Shown here piece after piece: positions 44,633-53,674 of a stretch of DNA of 64,000 nucleotides. The position numbers and the translations under genes are program-made. Source of the DNA: Thermogemmatispora carboxidivorans (GTDB taxonomy: Bacteria > Chloroflexota > Ktedonobacteria > Ktedonobacterales > Ktedonobacteraceae); assembly GCF_000702505.1 (NCBI RefSeq), contig NZ_JNIM01000001.1:1984001-2048000 (forward strand), in the 5' to 3' direction. A model generated the notes under the pieces. It did no database searches, was not told where the DNA came from, and saw nothing but the letters and a program-made list of their open reading frames with translations. Position 1 is the stretch's first letter; each line of letters starts with the position of its first letter.

Positions 44633-46030
44633 TTAGTGGGGGTGCTCTGGCTGTGGCTGCGGCCCTTTGCGCTCCTGCAAAGCGCGCACGTAGGCGATGA
44701 AGCGGCGACCGCGCTCGAACTCGTTTTGAAACATGCCGAAGCTGGTGAAGCCGGGCGAGAGCAGGACGACGTCGCCTGGGCGAGCCGAAGCCACAGCGGC
44801 AGCGAGCGCCTCCTCGAAGCGGTCGAAGATTCCCTGAACCGGGTCGGGACGTCCCTGCCTGGCGACCTCTGCGCGCAGGGCGGGCAGCAGCTCCTCGGTG
44901 CCGCTGCCCTGCAACAAGAACACTGCGCGGCAGCGGGCCACAATCTGGGCTGGCCAGTCTTCCAGAGGCAGATGTTTACTATTGCCCCCGGCGATCAGGA
45001 TCAGTGGCTCACTGAAGGCTGTCAGTGCCATCCGCCCGGCCACCGGCGTAGTGCTGGTCGTATCGTTGATATAGCGTACGCCATCGATGATGGCCACCTC
45101 TTGCAGGCGGTGCTCGACGCCACGGAACTGGCGCACGGCGCTGGCGATGATCTCGTCGGGAATCTCTAGCAGGCGGGCGACGGTGGTGGCCAGGAGTACG
45201 TTTTCCAGGTTGTGCCGCCCTGGCAGGGGGGTAGCGCGGAAGGTAAAAGGCAGCAGCTCGTTGGAGCCACGGGAAAAGCTGCCACCGCGTTCCAGGCTGG
45301 CGAACCAGGTGCGGCCTGGAGCCTCCTCGCCAAAGCGGCGCGTCCAGGGATTATCGTAGTTGAAGACGGCCAGGTCTGTGGGACGCTGGTGGCGGAAAAT
45401 GTTGGCTTTGGCTGCGCCGTATTCTTCCATACTGGCGTAGGTGTCGAGGTGATCGGGGTAAAGATTCGTCATGACGGCCACGGAAGGGCTGAGGTGGTGT
45501 TGCTCGAAGCCCTCCAATTGCCAGCTTGACATCTCCAGGACCACCAGGGTTTCGGGGGTGACCTGGGGGAGCAACGAGAGCGTTTCGACGCCGGCGACGT
45601 TGCCTCCGATAACCACGGGCTTGCCAGCGGCGCGCAGGATCTCGTAGATGAGCGTGGTAGTGGTAGTCTTGCCGCGTGTGCCAGTGACGCCGATGGTACG
45701 TCCCGGGCAGGCGAGCATGAAGAGTGCTAGCTCCATCTCGATCTGGGCGCCGTGGGCCCGGGCAATCTGCAGGTAGGGAGAATTGCGGGGAATACCTGGA
45801 TTGCGAATCACGATCTCGGCCCAGCGGAAATCTTCTTCGCGATGTTCCCCAAGGATAAACTCAATAGGGAGGGCTTCCAGCGCGCGAATGCTGGGGGCCA
45901 GTATCTCTGCCGGCTTCCTGTCGGTTACACGCACAATGGCGCCCTGCTCAGCGGCATAGCGGGCCGCGGCGACGCCTGAACCCTGCAAGCCCAGTCCCAT
46001 GACCAAAACACGTTTCCCGCGTAGCTCCAT
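44633..46030 (-). CDS. murD: UDP-N-acetylmuramoyl-L-alanine--D-glutamate ligase
   Basis: A 465-residue Mur ligase that adds D-Glu to UDP-MurNAc-L-Ala in cytoplasmic peptidoglycan synthesis (EC 6.3.2.9). The three domains are visible: an N-terminal Rossmann-like UDP-binding part (KRVLVMGLGLQGSGVAAARY, PGIPRNSPYL), a central ATPase with GVTGTRGKTTTTTLIYEIL, GGNVAG, LEMSSWQLEG and NLYPDHLDTYASMEEY, and a C-terminal domain with GVEHRLQEVAIIDGVRYINDTTSTTP and VLLSPGFTSFGMFQNEFERG. The last motif and SSWQLE are MurD rather than MurC/E/F features. The P-loop has TRGKTTT, where TNGKTT is commoner. It stands alone rather than in a dcw cluster. Confidence 0.95.
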   Translation of the reverse strand: MELRGKRVLVMGLGLQGSGVAAARYAAEQGAIVRVTDRKPAEILAPSIRALEALPIEFILGEHREEDFRWAEIVIRNPGIPRNSPYLQIARAHGAQIEMELALFMLACPGRTIGVTGTRGKTTTTTLIYEILRAAGKPVVIGGNVAGVETLSLLPQVTPETLVVLEMSSWQLEGFEQHHLSPSVAVMTNLYPDHLDTYASMEEYGAAKANIFRHQRPTDLAVFNYDNPWTRRFGEEAPGRTWFASLERGGSFSRGSNELLPFTFRATPLPGRHNLENVLLATTVARLLEIPDEIIASAVRQFRGVEHRLQEVAIIDGVRYINDTTSTTPVAGRMALTAFSEPLILIAGGNSKHLPLEDWPAQIVARCRAVFLLQGSGTEELLPALRAEVARQGRPDPVQGIFDRFEEALAAAVASARPGDVVLLSPGFTSFGMFQNEFERGRRFIAYVRALQERKGPQPQPEHPH

Positions 46031-46225
46031 CCGTCAACAGCTCCTCTTCTCCGCTCGGGTAGGGAAGAAGTCTCATCAGCAGTATATAGGAGGTTGTATA
46101 GCAGCCTGGGTATGATGCTGTCAAGCCCTGGAGAGGCGATGTGGCTCTGGGCTGCGCGCTGGCCTGCGCTGGCCTGTTGCCAGGCGAACCGTTTCGTTGA
46201 GCTGCCAAGCAGCTGTACCAGCTGC

Positions 46226-47575
46226 TTAAGCGTGGAATAGGGGGGGGTCCTCCGCTTCGCTGTCGGGGCGACGCGGGACGAGGTGAATATCGATGTCGCT
46301 GCTGAGGCGAAGCAAGCGATTAACCAGCGAGCCGCGCAGCAGCTCCTCCCAGCGGCGGCGTGCTGGGAGGCCCAGGACGATCAGGGTGACGTGGCGCTCG
46401 CGGGCGAGCATAGCGAGCGCCTGGGCGATGTCGTGGCTGCGCACGTGGAGCACCTCGGCTCCCAGATCCTCGGCGAGCTGGGCATGCTCTTCAAGACGGC
46501 GCCGTGCGGCCTCCTCCTCGGCCCGCAGGCGGCGGCCATATTTGAGCAGGCGCACCAGGTGCGCCGTCAGGGCGGCGAAGCCGGTCGGCTCAACGGAGAC
46601 GGCGATCAGCTGGGCCTGCAGGCTGTGGGCCAGGCGCCAGGCATCGCGGATCACCTGGCGGCTGTGAGGGCGGTGATCGAAGCCGACCAGGATACGCTCG
46701 CAAGCTGGCCAGGGTTTGTTGATCTTATGCGAGGCCATATAGTGCTGCAGCTGAGCCTCGGCCTTCTCGGCGGTGCGTCGGAGCGCCAGCTCGCGCAAGG
46801 CCGTGAGGTTTCCCTCGCGGAAAAAGTGATTGAGGGCGGCGTCGATGCGTTCACGGGGGTAGATGTTCCCATGCTTCATGCGCTGGCGCAGGGCATGGGG
46901 CGAGATATCGATCAGCTCGACCTCGTCGGCCTGGTCAAGAATCCAGTCGGGCAGCGTCTCGCGCACGCGCACGCCAGTGATGTTAGCCACAATATCATTG
47001 AGGCTCTCCAGGTGTTGGATATTGAGGGTGGTCACCACATCGATGCCGGCCTCCAACAGCTCTAACACATCCTGATAGCGCTTCTCATGCCTGGAGCCAG
47101 GGACGTTAGTATGGGCCAGCTCGTCGATCAGCGCCACCTGGGGGCGGCGAATCAGGATGGCCTCCAGGTCCATCTCTTCGAAAGTCAGACTGCGATAGAC
47201 GATCTTCTGGCGAGGGATGGTCTCCAAATCACCAATCTGCTCGGCGGTGCGTGGGCGACCGTGGGTCTCGACGTAGCCGATGACCACGTCGGTCCCGCGA
47301 CTCTTGCGTCGGTGGCCCTCATTGAGCATGGCGTACGTTTTGCCCGCTCCTGGGGCGGCGGCCAGGTAGATGCGCAGGCGCCCGCGGCGGCCCGAGGAGG
47401 GTCGCGGAGAGCGCCCTGCCGGGGCCGGGTTCTGGTCGCCGCCAGCTGCACTGCCCCACTGCTGAGATTCCTGCTGCCCGGCCAGATCCTCGTCGCGCAG
47501 GCCGTAGCGCTGCAGCAGTTCCTCGGGAGAAGGGCGTCCGTCGTTGGTCTCGCGCCTGGCTCTTTGCTCACTCAT
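46226..47575 (-). CDS. kdpD: Short KdpD: KdpD ATPase and universal-stress domains only
   Basis: A 449-residue protein matching only the cytoplasmic N-terminal half of KdpD. After a Pro/Arg-rich lead come Walker A AAAPGAGKTYAMLNEG, VIGYVETHGRPRTAEQI, Walker B VALIDELAHTNVPGSRHEKR and YQDVLELLEAGIDVVTTLNIQHLESLND. Residues about 290-440 are a universal-stress-type domain (ERILVGFDHRPHSRQVIRDA...HVTLIVLGLPARRRWEELLRGSL). The four TM segments, GAF and histidine-kinase parts of full KdpD (about 900 residues) are absent, and no frame downstream continues them. Short KdpD forms are known in some cyanobacteria and Deinococcus. It is the last gene of the kdp operon. It may sense nucleotides or K+ without itself phosphorylating KdpE. 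Confidence 0.88.
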   Translation of the reverse strand: MSEQRARRETNDGRPSPEELLQRYGLRDEDLAGQQESQQWGSAAGGDQNPAPAGRSPRPSSGRRGRLRIYLAAAPGAGKTYAMLNEGHRRKSRGTDVVIGYVETHGRPRTAEQIGDLETIPRQKIVYRSLTFEEMDLEAILIRRPQVALIDELAHTNVPGSRHEKRYQDVLELLEAGIDVVTTLNIQHLESLNDIVANITGVRVRETLPDWILDQADEVELIDISPHALRQRMKHGNIYPRERIDAALNHFFREGNLTALRELALRRTAEKAEAQLQHYMASHKINKPWPACERILVGFDHRPHSRQVIRDAWRLAHSLQAQLIAVSVEPTGFAALTAHLVRLLKYGRRLRAEEEAARRRLEEHAQLAEDLGAEVLHVRSHDIAQALAMLARERHVTLIVLGLPARRRWEELLRGSLVNRLLRLSSDIDIHLVPRRPDSEAEDPPLFHA

Positions 47576-47641
47576 TGCGGGCAGGCTCCTCCCTGGTGGT
47601 CCTTGGGTCTCGTCATAGAAAGGTTCATCGCTTGGGTGACG

Positions 47642-48283
47642 TTAATGCTGAAGGGCATCGAGGGCCAGATTCAGGTCGAGCACATTCACGTGTGGCTCGC
47701 CGAAGATACCCAGAAAGCGCCCCTGCACATGGTTCAGCACGAGCTGGCGCACCGTCTCCTGGCTCAGTCCGCGGGCCTGGGCCACGCGCGGCACCTGGTA
47801 GAGAGCGGCGGCTACCGAAATGTCGGGGTCCAGGCCCGAGCCGGAGGCCGTCACCAGGTCGGCGGGCACCGGTCCCGGTGGGGCATTGGGGTTCTCTCGC
47901 TTCAGCTCAGCGATACGCTGCTGCACGGTCTGGACCAGGGCCTTGTTGGTTGGCCCGAGGTTAGAGGCGCCGGAATTCTCGGCGTTATAGGGTTGGGCCT
48001 TGCTACCGTCATCGCTGAGCGTAGCCGAGGGGCGCCCGTGGAAGTAGCGGGGCGAGGTCCAGTACTGTCCGATCAGCTCCGAGCCGACCAAACGGCCATT
48101 GGAGTAGCGCAGGCTACCGTTGGCCTGATAAGGAAAGAGCAGCTGAGCCAAGGCGGTGACCACCCCGGGATACAGCAGGCCCAGCAGAAGAGTCAGAAGC
48201 AGCGTCAGCATCAATGCCGGGCGGAGATACTCACGCGCGAGAAGCTTCCATGAGAGATGCATAGTGCTCATCCTCTTGAACAA
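47642..48283 (-). CDS. kdpC: Potassium-transporting ATPase subunit C
   Basis: A 213-residue KdpC, the single-TM subunit that stabilises the KdpFABC complex and its ATP affinity. Seen: TM segment LMLTLLLTLLLGLLYPGVVTALAQLLFP, then LVGSELIGQYWTSPRYFHGRPSAT, DLVTASGSGLDPDISVAAALYQVPRVAQARGL and the C-terminal GEPHVNVLDLNLALD, all canonical. It begins seven bases after the kdpB stop, so translation is coupled. kdpD follows after 66 bases. The N-terminal extension is slightly longer than in enteric KdpC. Confidence 0.95.
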   Translation of the reverse strand: MFKRMSTMHLSWKLLAREYLRPALMLTLLLTLLLGLLYPGVVTALAQLLFPYQANGSLRYSNGRLVGSELIGQYWTSPRYFHGRPSATLSDDGSKAQPYNAENSGASNLGPTNKALVQTVQQRIAELKRENPNAPPGPVPADLVTASGSGLDPDISVAAALYQVPRVAQARGLSQETVRQLVLNHVQGRFLGIFGEPHVNVLDLNLALDALQH

Positions 48284-48289
48284 GACGAT

Positions 48290-50509
48290 CTAGAGTGTCA
48301 GGTGCAACAGCGAGAGCAGCAGATCGATGAGCTTGATGCCCACGAAAGGGGCGACAATGCCGCCCAGACCATAGATCAAGAGATTACGCCGTAACAGTGG
48401 GCCGGCCCCGATCGGACGATATTTCACGCCGCGCAGGGCCAGCGGAATCAGCGCGATAATGATCAAGGCATTAAAGATGACCGCTGAGAGCACCGCGCTG
48501 TGTGGGGTGGCCAGACCCATGATGTTGAGGGCATTCAGCTCGGGGTAGGTGGCCGAGAAGGCCGCCGGGATAATGGCGAAGTACTTCGCCACATCGTTGG
48601 CGATACTAAAGGTTGTCAGGGCCCCGCGCGTGATCAGTAGCTGCTTACCGATCTCCACGATCTCGATCAGTTTGGTCGGATTCGAATCCAGATCGATCAT
48701 ATTGGCGGCCTCTTTGGCGGCCTGGGTACCACTGTTCATGGCGACGCCGACATCGGCCTGTGCCAGAGCTGGGGCATCGTTCGTTCCGTCGCCGGTCATC
48801 GCGACCATTCGCCCGCCGGCCTGCTGCTCGCGGATCAGCTTCAGCTTTGTCTCAGGGGTAGCCTGAGCCAGAAAGTCATCGACGCCAGCCTCGCGAGCGA
48901 TCGCTGCCGCGGTCAGGGGATTATCGCCCGTGATCATAATCGTCCGAATACCCATGCGGCGCAGTTGCTCGAAGCGCTCGCGCATCCCGCCCTTAACAAT
49001 ATCCTTCAGCTCAATCACGCCCAGCACGCGAGCCTGTTCCAGGTGATCCTGACCAGTGCGCCAGGTCTCAGCCACCACCAGCGGTGTACTGCCAGCGCGG
49101 GCGATCTCATCGACCGTATGCTGTAGCAGCTCGCTATGTTTGTCTGCGCCGCCGTGTTCCTGCACATAGGCCAGAATGGCATCGGCAGCCCCCTTGCGAA
49201 TCGTGCGCTGTAGGAGAACTGTCTCCTTTTCTGCGCTAGTGCTGATGACCTCCCCACCATTGACATTGGCCAGGAGATCGAGGCCGCTCATGCGTGTCAT
49301 AGCCGAGAAAGGCACAAAGCGACTGTTCTGGTGCGGCTGGAGGCCGTCCTCCTCTTCGACTCCGAAGCGCTCGCGGGCCAGGGTCACAATCGAGCGGCCC
49401 TCGGGTGTCTCGTCAGCCAGGCTGGCCAGCAAGGCGGAGCGAGCCAGGGTCTGCTCATCGACGCCGGGCATAGGCAAGAAGCGCGTCGCCTGGCGGTTAC
49501 CCAAGGTAATAGTCCCTGTCTTATCAAGCAGCAACACGTCGACATCGCCGGCGGCCTCCACGGCGCGCCCGCTCATGGCCAGCACATTGCGCTGAACCAG
49601 ACGATCCATACCAGCGATACCGATCGCGGAGAGCAAACCGCCGATGGTCGTAGGGATCAAGCAGACCAGCAAGGCGATCAAGGTCGCAATCGAGACCGGG
49701 CTCCCCGAGTAGATGGCAAACGGCTCCAGTGAAACCACGACCAGCAGAAAGATGATCGTCAGGCTGGCGAGCAGGATGTTGAGAGCGATCTCATTAGGGG
49801 TCTTCTGACGCTGGGCCCCCTCAACCAATGCGATCATCCGATCGAGGAAGGTCTCGCCAGGGTTGGCCCCGATGCGCACGACGATCCAGTCCGAGAGCAC
49901 GCGCGTCCCGCCGGTCACGGCGCTGCGGTCGCCCCCGCTCTCGCGGATAACCGGGGCCGACTCTCCGGTAATCGCCGACTCATCGACCGCGGCCACGCCC
50001 TCGATCACCTCGCCATCGCCGGGGATGACATCGCCGGCCTCCACCAGCACATAGTCGCCCTTGCGCAGAGCGGGCGCGGGCACCTCCTCCCAGGGGGCCG
50101 AGCGCTCAGGACGGCGCAGGCGCTTGGCCGTCGTGGTCGTACGCGCGCGACGCAGCGTCTCGGCCTGAGCCTTGCCCCGTCCCTCAGCCATCGCTTCGGC
50201 GAAGTTAGCGAAGAGGACCGTAAACCAGAGCCAGAGGCTGACGGCCAGCACAAAAAGCGTCTCGTTATGCAGGCGTTCGGCAGAGAAGGCCGGCCCGGGA
50301 GTGGTCAGCAGCAGGCGCACAAACTCAATCGTTGTGATCAGGCTGCCGACCTCTACTACAAACATCACCGGATTCCTGATCTGCCAGCGCGGATCAAGCT
50401 TGCGGAATGCCTCCAATAAGGCGCGACGCACGATCTGCGGATCAAAGGAAGACACAGCTCCTTTGCGCCGTGTCTTCCACGGTCGCACTTCCAGTGTGTG
50501 GCTGCTCAT
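48290..50509 (-). CDS. kdpB: Potassium-transporting P-type ATPase subunit B
   Basis: A 739-residue P-type ATPase that hydrolyses ATP to drive K+ uptake through KdpA. Motifs: [10 protein letters not shown] (TGES), [16 protein letters not shown] with the phosphorylated Asp, [65 protein letters not shown] split over the hinge, and [18 protein letters not shown]. It is about 55 residues longer than enteric KdpB, mostly because of a basic N-terminal segment ([25 protein letters not shown]). The ATG lies within a few bases of the kdpA stop, with GGAAGGA in the kdpA end as ribosome binding site. High-affinity transport under K+ limitation is the expected role. Confidence 0.96.
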   Translation of the reverse strand: MSSHTLEVRPWKTRRKGAVSSFDPQIVRRALLEAFRKLDPRWQIRNPVMFVVEVGSLITTIEFVRLLLTTPGPAFSAERLHNETLFVLAVSLWLWFTVLFANFAEAMAEGRGKAQAETLRRARTTTTAKRLRRPERSAPWEEVPAPALRKGDYVLVEAGDVIPGDGEVIEGVAAVDESAITGESAPVIRESGGDRSAVTGGTRVLSDWIVVRIGANPGETFLDRMIALVEGAQRQKTPNEIALNILLASLTIIFLLVVVSLEPFAIYSGSPVSIATLIALLVCLIPTTIGGLLSAIGIAGMDRLVQRNVLAMSGRAVEAAGDVDVLLLDKTGTITLGNRQATRFLPMPGVDEQTLARSALLASLADETPEGRSIVTLARERFGVEEEDGLQPHQNSRFVPFSAMTRMSGLDLLANVNGGEVISTSAEKETVLLQRTIRKGAADAILAYVQEHGGADKHSELLQHTVDEIARAGSTPLVVAETWRTGQDHLEQARVLGVIELKDIVKGGMRERFEQLRRMGIRTIMITGDNPLTAAAIAREAGVDDFLAQATPETKLKLIREQQAGGRMVAMTGDGTNDAPALAQADVGVAMNSGTQAAKEAANMIDLDSNPTKLIEIVEIGKQLLITRGALTTFSIANDVAKYFAIIPAAFSATYPELNALNIMGLATPHSAVLSAVIFNALIIIALIPLALRGVKYRPIGAGPLLRRNLLIYGLGGIVAPFVGIKLIDLLLSLLHLTL

Positions 50510-50512
50510 TCT

Positions 50513-52249
50513 TCAGAAGGTCCTTCCTGCCAGCATCAGCAAGTGTTCAACGATGGGTCCGAGGGCATAGGCCGGGAAGTAGGTTAAGGCACCCACGATG
50601 AGGATGACCCCTACCAGCAGCGAGACAAAGAGCGGTCCCGTCGTCGGGAAGGTTCCTGGCCCGGCGGGCACCACGCGCTTCCCGACAAGCGATCCGCCAA
50701 AGGCCAGAATAGGGATCAGGAAGACGAAACGCCCGATCAACATGGCAAAAGCCCCAGTCCAATTGTAGAAAGGCGTATTGCCAGCCAGGCCGGCGAAGGC
50801 CGACCCGTTGTTGCCATTCGAAGAGGTATACAGGTAGAGGATTTCCGAGAGGCCGTGCGGGCCAGCATTGGTGGTCAGCGAAGCCAGGCCCAGGGGCGAG
50901 ACACTGGCCACGGCTGCGAAGCCCAGAATCGTAGCCGGGCCGATCAGCAGCGCCAGGGCGGCCATCATGACCTCCTTACGCTCGATCTTCTTGCCGAGAT
51001 ACTCGGGTGTGCGCCCTACCATCAGCCCGGCGATGAAGACCGTCAGGATGGCGAACATCAGCATACCATAGAGACCCGAGCCGACGCCGCCGAAGATCAC
51101 CTCGCCCAGGGCGATATTGGCCAGCGGGATCATGCCGCCGAGCGGGGTATAGCTGTCGAGAAAGCTATTGACCGCGCCGCAGGAAGTAGCGGTCGTCGTT
51201 ACCGTAAAGAGCACGGAGTCCGTAATGCCGAAGCGCACCTCCTTGCCCTCCATGTTGCCGCCGGGCTGCAGAGCGGAAGTCTGCTGGTTGACCCCCAGAT
51301 GAGCCAGCAGAGGGTTGCCACCCTGCTCGGCGGGTAGGGCTACGGCCACGGCCAGGACGAAGATGAGGGCCGAAGCCGCCCACAAAGCCCAGCCCTGTCG
51401 GGTGTCGCCAACCATGCGCCCGAACATGTAAAACATGCCAGCGCCGATGCCAATGATGGCCAGCATCTCGATCAGGTTACTCAGTGCGGTTGGATTCTCA
51501 TAAGGATGGGCAGAATTAGCGTTGAAGAAACCGCCCCCGTTCGTGCCCAGCTCCTTGATGATCTCCTGGGAAGCGACCGGTCCCTGGGCAATGACCTGGA
51601 GGCCGCCATCGAGGGTATGGACGACCGTGTAAGCATTAAAATTCTGGACCACGCCCTGTGAAACCAATACCAGGGCCCCGACCACACAGATCGGCAGCAG
51701 GATATAGAGCGTGGCGCGCGTCAGATCGACCCAGAAATTGCCAAGCTGCTCGGCGCTGCGGCGTGCCAGGCCGCGCACCAGGGCCACAGCCAGCGCCATA
51801 CCGGTGGCCGCCGAGACAAAGTTATGGTAAGCCAGGCCGGCCATCTGGGTCAGGTAACTCATGGTCTGCTCGCCGGCATAATTCTGCCAGTTCGTATTCG
51901 TCGTAAAGCTGGCGGCTGTATTGAACGCCAGCTGCGACTCTACCGGTCCCAGGTGCGCCGGATTGAGCGGCAGCCATTGTTGCGTGCGCTCCAGCCCATA
52001 GAGCAGGAGCATGCCAGCCAGATTAAAGACCAGCATGGCGATCACATAGCCGGTCCAGCGCTGCTCACGCTCGGGATCAATACCGCTGGCGCGGTAGAGG
52101 AAGCGCTCGAGCGGAGCAAAGACTGGCGACAGCCAGGTGCGCTCACCGTTGAAGACCCTGGTCATGTAGAGGCCAAGCGGCTTCGTGAGCGCCAAAACAA
52201 GCCCTAAAAAGAGAGCAATCTGTACAAGGCTATTGAGCGTAATGGACAT
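50513..52249 (-). CDS. kdpA: Potassium-transporting ATPase subunit A
   Basis: A 578-residue K+-binding channel-like subunit of KdpFABC. Seen: N-terminal [78 protein letters not shown] with a selectivity-filter-type [40 protein letters not shown] with the GTNGGG filter, [14 protein letters not shown] and [17 protein letters not shown] [13 protein letters not shown]. About ten hydrophobic segments. The ATG at 52249, eight bases after GAGGATGG, is preferred to 52261. kdpF lies 34 bases upstream on the same strand. Confidence 0.95.
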   Translation of the reverse strand: MSITLNSLVQIALFLGLVLALTKPLGLYMTRVFNGERTWLSPVFAPLERFLYRASGIDPEREQRWTGYVIAMLVFNLAGMLLLYGLERTQQWLPLNPAHLGPVESQLAFNTAASFTTNTNWQNYAGEQTMSYLTQMAGLAYHNFVSAATGMALAVALVRGLARRSAEQLGNFWVDLTRATLYILLPICVVGALVLVSQGVVQNFNAYTVVHTLDGGLQVIAQGPVASQEIIKELGTNGGGFFNANSAHPYENPTALSNLIEMLAIIGIGAGMFYMFGRMVGDTRQGWALWAASALIFVLAVAVALPAEQGGNPLLAHLGVNQQTSALQPGGNMEGKEVRFGITDSVLFTVTTTATSCGAVNSFLDSYTPLGGMIPLANIALGEVIFGGVGSGLYGMLMFAILTVFIAGLMVGRTPEYLGKKIERKEVMMAALALLIGPATILGFAAVASVSPLGLASLTTNAGPHGLSEILYLYTSSNGNNGSAFAGLAGNTPFYNWTGAFAMLIGRFVFLIPILAFGGSLVGKRVVPAGPGTFPTTGPLFVSLLVGVILIVGALTYFPAYALGPIVEHLLMLAGRTF

Positions 52250-52283
52250 CGCAAAAGCCATCCTCTATAGATGAGTGAGCTGC

Positions 52284-52379
52284 TTAGAAGCGTTCTGGCT
52301 TCAGCAGCGCGATGACCAGATAGATCAGCAGCAGCAGCGCACTCAAACCGGTCAGCAGGTATTCCAAAGGGGTATTCAT
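52284..52379 (-). CDS. kdpF: Small Kdp subunit F
   Basis: A 31-residue one-TM peptide that is missed by length-limited gene finding. It starts MNTPLEYLLTGLSALLLL and ends IYLVIALLKPERF, the signature ending of KdpF (YxxxALLxPERF). KdpF binds KdpA lipidically and stabilises the KdpFABC complex. AAAGGAG lies about nine bases before the ATG. It sits directly upstream of kdpA, the conserved position. Confidence 0.93.
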   Translation of the reverse strand: MNTPLEYLLTGLSALLLLIYLVIALLKPERF

Positions 52380-52415
52380 CGAAGCGCTCCTTTGTGGTTG
52401 ATCATTGGGACCTGC

Positions 52416-52499
52416 TCACAAGCGCTCGCAGGCCAGTGTGAAGCCGATGAAAAGCAAGAACGCGAACAGTGTCACCAGAACAATCACGACATCAAGCAT
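52416..52499 (-). CDS. 27-residue membrane peptide upstream of kdpF
   Basis: An ATG with GGGGAGGAG at ideal spacing opens a 27-codon frame: MLDVVIVLVTLFAFLLFIGF, then TLACERL and stop. It is a single TM helix ending in a short C-E-R-L tail. Its first bases overlap the end of the degenerate receiver gene, so translation is coupled. Peptides of this shape (M-x-D..., TM, ending CERL or CDRL) occur before kdpF in other genomes as I recall, but none is characterised that I know of. It may be an extra accessory subunit of the Kdp pump. Confidence 0.7.
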   Translation of the reverse strand: MLDVVIVLVTLFAFLLFIGFTLACERL

Positions 52500-52974
52500 A
52501 GAGCTTCTCCTCCCCTGGAAAGCTCACCTCGTGAGCCGGGGCGACCTGACCAGCCTGTCCCTCCTCTCCCCTTTCCTGCTCTCCCTGGTCATAAGCCCGT
52601 GCCACCAATCGCAGCAAGGCGCCGAGTGGACAGATGCGAGGCAGGCAAGCGAACGGACGTAGCTCTGGGCTAGCGTGTGTCTGGAGAGGATTAGCTGACA
52701 ACAGGATGACAGGGAGACAGCAGGCGCCTCGTCTCGTAGCGTCTGGCGCGAGTAGAGCACGCGCGCGAGCCTGGCGGAGCAGGCCCCAGGCGGTGTCATC
52801 GCTCAAAGCTAAATCGACAATGAGCAACTTGGACCTTCGCGCAGCAAGCTGAGCCAGAGCCGCCGCCGCGCTATTACAAAGCACAGTCTCATAGCCCTGA
52901 GCCTGCAGCGCCCGCTGCAACAGCGAGCCGAGGAATGCATCACTTGTCGCAATCACGATATTACCTTGTTGCAT
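52492..52974 (-). CDS. Degenerate receiver-domain protein in kdp operon
   Basis: A 160-residue single-domain protein resembling a CheY-like receiver. It begins GNIVIATSDAFLGSLLQRALQ (the acidic pair of true receivers is reduced to one Asp), has a likely phospho-site Asp in LLIVDLALSDD and a Ser in PVILLSANP, but the conserved Lys position reads ACLPRICPLG. It ends in a charged Gln/Glu-rich tail. Lack of the first acidic residues and the Lys argues that phosphorylation is weak or lost. It lies between the universal stress protein and the small peptide, overlapping the peptide start. It probably works by protein-protein contact in K+ or stress signalling. Confidence 0.68.
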   Translation of the reverse strand: MQQGNIVIATSDAFLGSLLQRALQAQGYETVLCNSAAAALAQLAARRSKLLIVDLALSDDTAWGLLRQARARALLAPDATRRGACCLPVILLSANPLQTHASPELRPFACLPRICPLGALLRLVARAYDQGEQERGEEGQAGQVAPAHEVSFPGEEKLYA

Positions 52975-53039
52975 CGCTGAATGTACTCCTCTCCTCTATC
53001 GAGCGTAAAGAGCCAACGAGTCATGGACGGTCCCGCTCT

Positions 53040-53540
53040 TCAACGAGCGCTGCCAAGGCGCACCAGCGCTCCTGGCCTGTGGGCTTTCAGCCAGGAGCGG
53101 AGCCGTTGTACGAGCGAGAGACCGGCGGGCTGCTCCGGCCAATACAAGAGCATCAGGGGCACCAGGCCCTCGCGCAGGAGTCGCTGAACCTGTGGAGCGG
53201 GCAACAACGCATCACCATGCGGGCGGCGAATGACAAGTACCCGATCGCAGGCGAACTCGTGAGCAAAGCTCACAATGCTTTCTCCGAGATCCTCACTCAA
53301 TAGCTCATAGGCTTCGCCCTGGACCCCATAGCGCTGGCGCTTCCAGCGCACCACCTCCAGAAAGTCCAGCGATTGCTGCCAATACTCAGCGCGCAGCTGC
53401 TGGGGCGAGCGCGTCGTGGCTCCTGGCAGCAGAGAGAGCGCGATCAGACTTGCGCCCTCCAGAGCGGCGAGACGCACAATGGCATCGATTGCCTCTACAT
53501 CGACCTCCCAGCTAAAGGGGAGGAGCCAGCGTCGAGACAT
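53040..53540 (-). CDS. Universal stress protein (UspA family)
   Basis: A 166-residue alpha/beta protein of the UspA fold: WLLPFSWEVDVEAIDAIVRLAALEGASLIALSLLPG at the N-terminus and ESIVSFAHEFACDRVLVIRRPHG in the second half, then LREGLVPLMLLYWPE. The ATP-binding GxxGx9G(S/T) motif of UspA-type proteins is not present in clear form (RRPHGDALLPAPQVQRLLRE), so it may not bind nucleotide. GGGAAGGGACAG precedes the start. It is the second gene of the kdp operon; the operon ends with a second USP-like module inside the short KdpD, so the two may interact. Confidence 0.75.
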   Translation of the reverse strand: MSRRWLLPFSWEVDVEAIDAIVRLAALEGASLIALSLLPGATTRSPQQLRAEYWQQSLDFLEVVRWKRQRYGVQGEAYELLSEDLGESIVSFAHEFACDRVLVIRRPHGDALLPAPQVQRLLREGLVPLMLLYWPEQPAGLSLVQRLRSWLKAHRPGALVRLGSAR

Positions 53541-53674
53541 CTTGATCTGTCCCTTCCCTTCTTCGGCTTGCTCTCAGCCAGAGTGTAGAGCAAGAACGCT
53601 CAGGATGCGTTCCGAATCTGGCTCACTTTGCTCAAACTTTCCTCCAGAGAGCGGAGCAACTCCTCAAGACAAAC

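Noticed and set aside
46030..46226. Possible continuation of KdpD (TM and kinase part) in another frame
   Set aside because: The next gene (murD) starts within 200 bases and no H-box or kinase motif is seen in any frame.
48670..48690. GATTCGAATCC resembling a tRNA arm
   Set aside because: It lies inside kdpB coding sequence with intact P-type ATPase motifs in frame.
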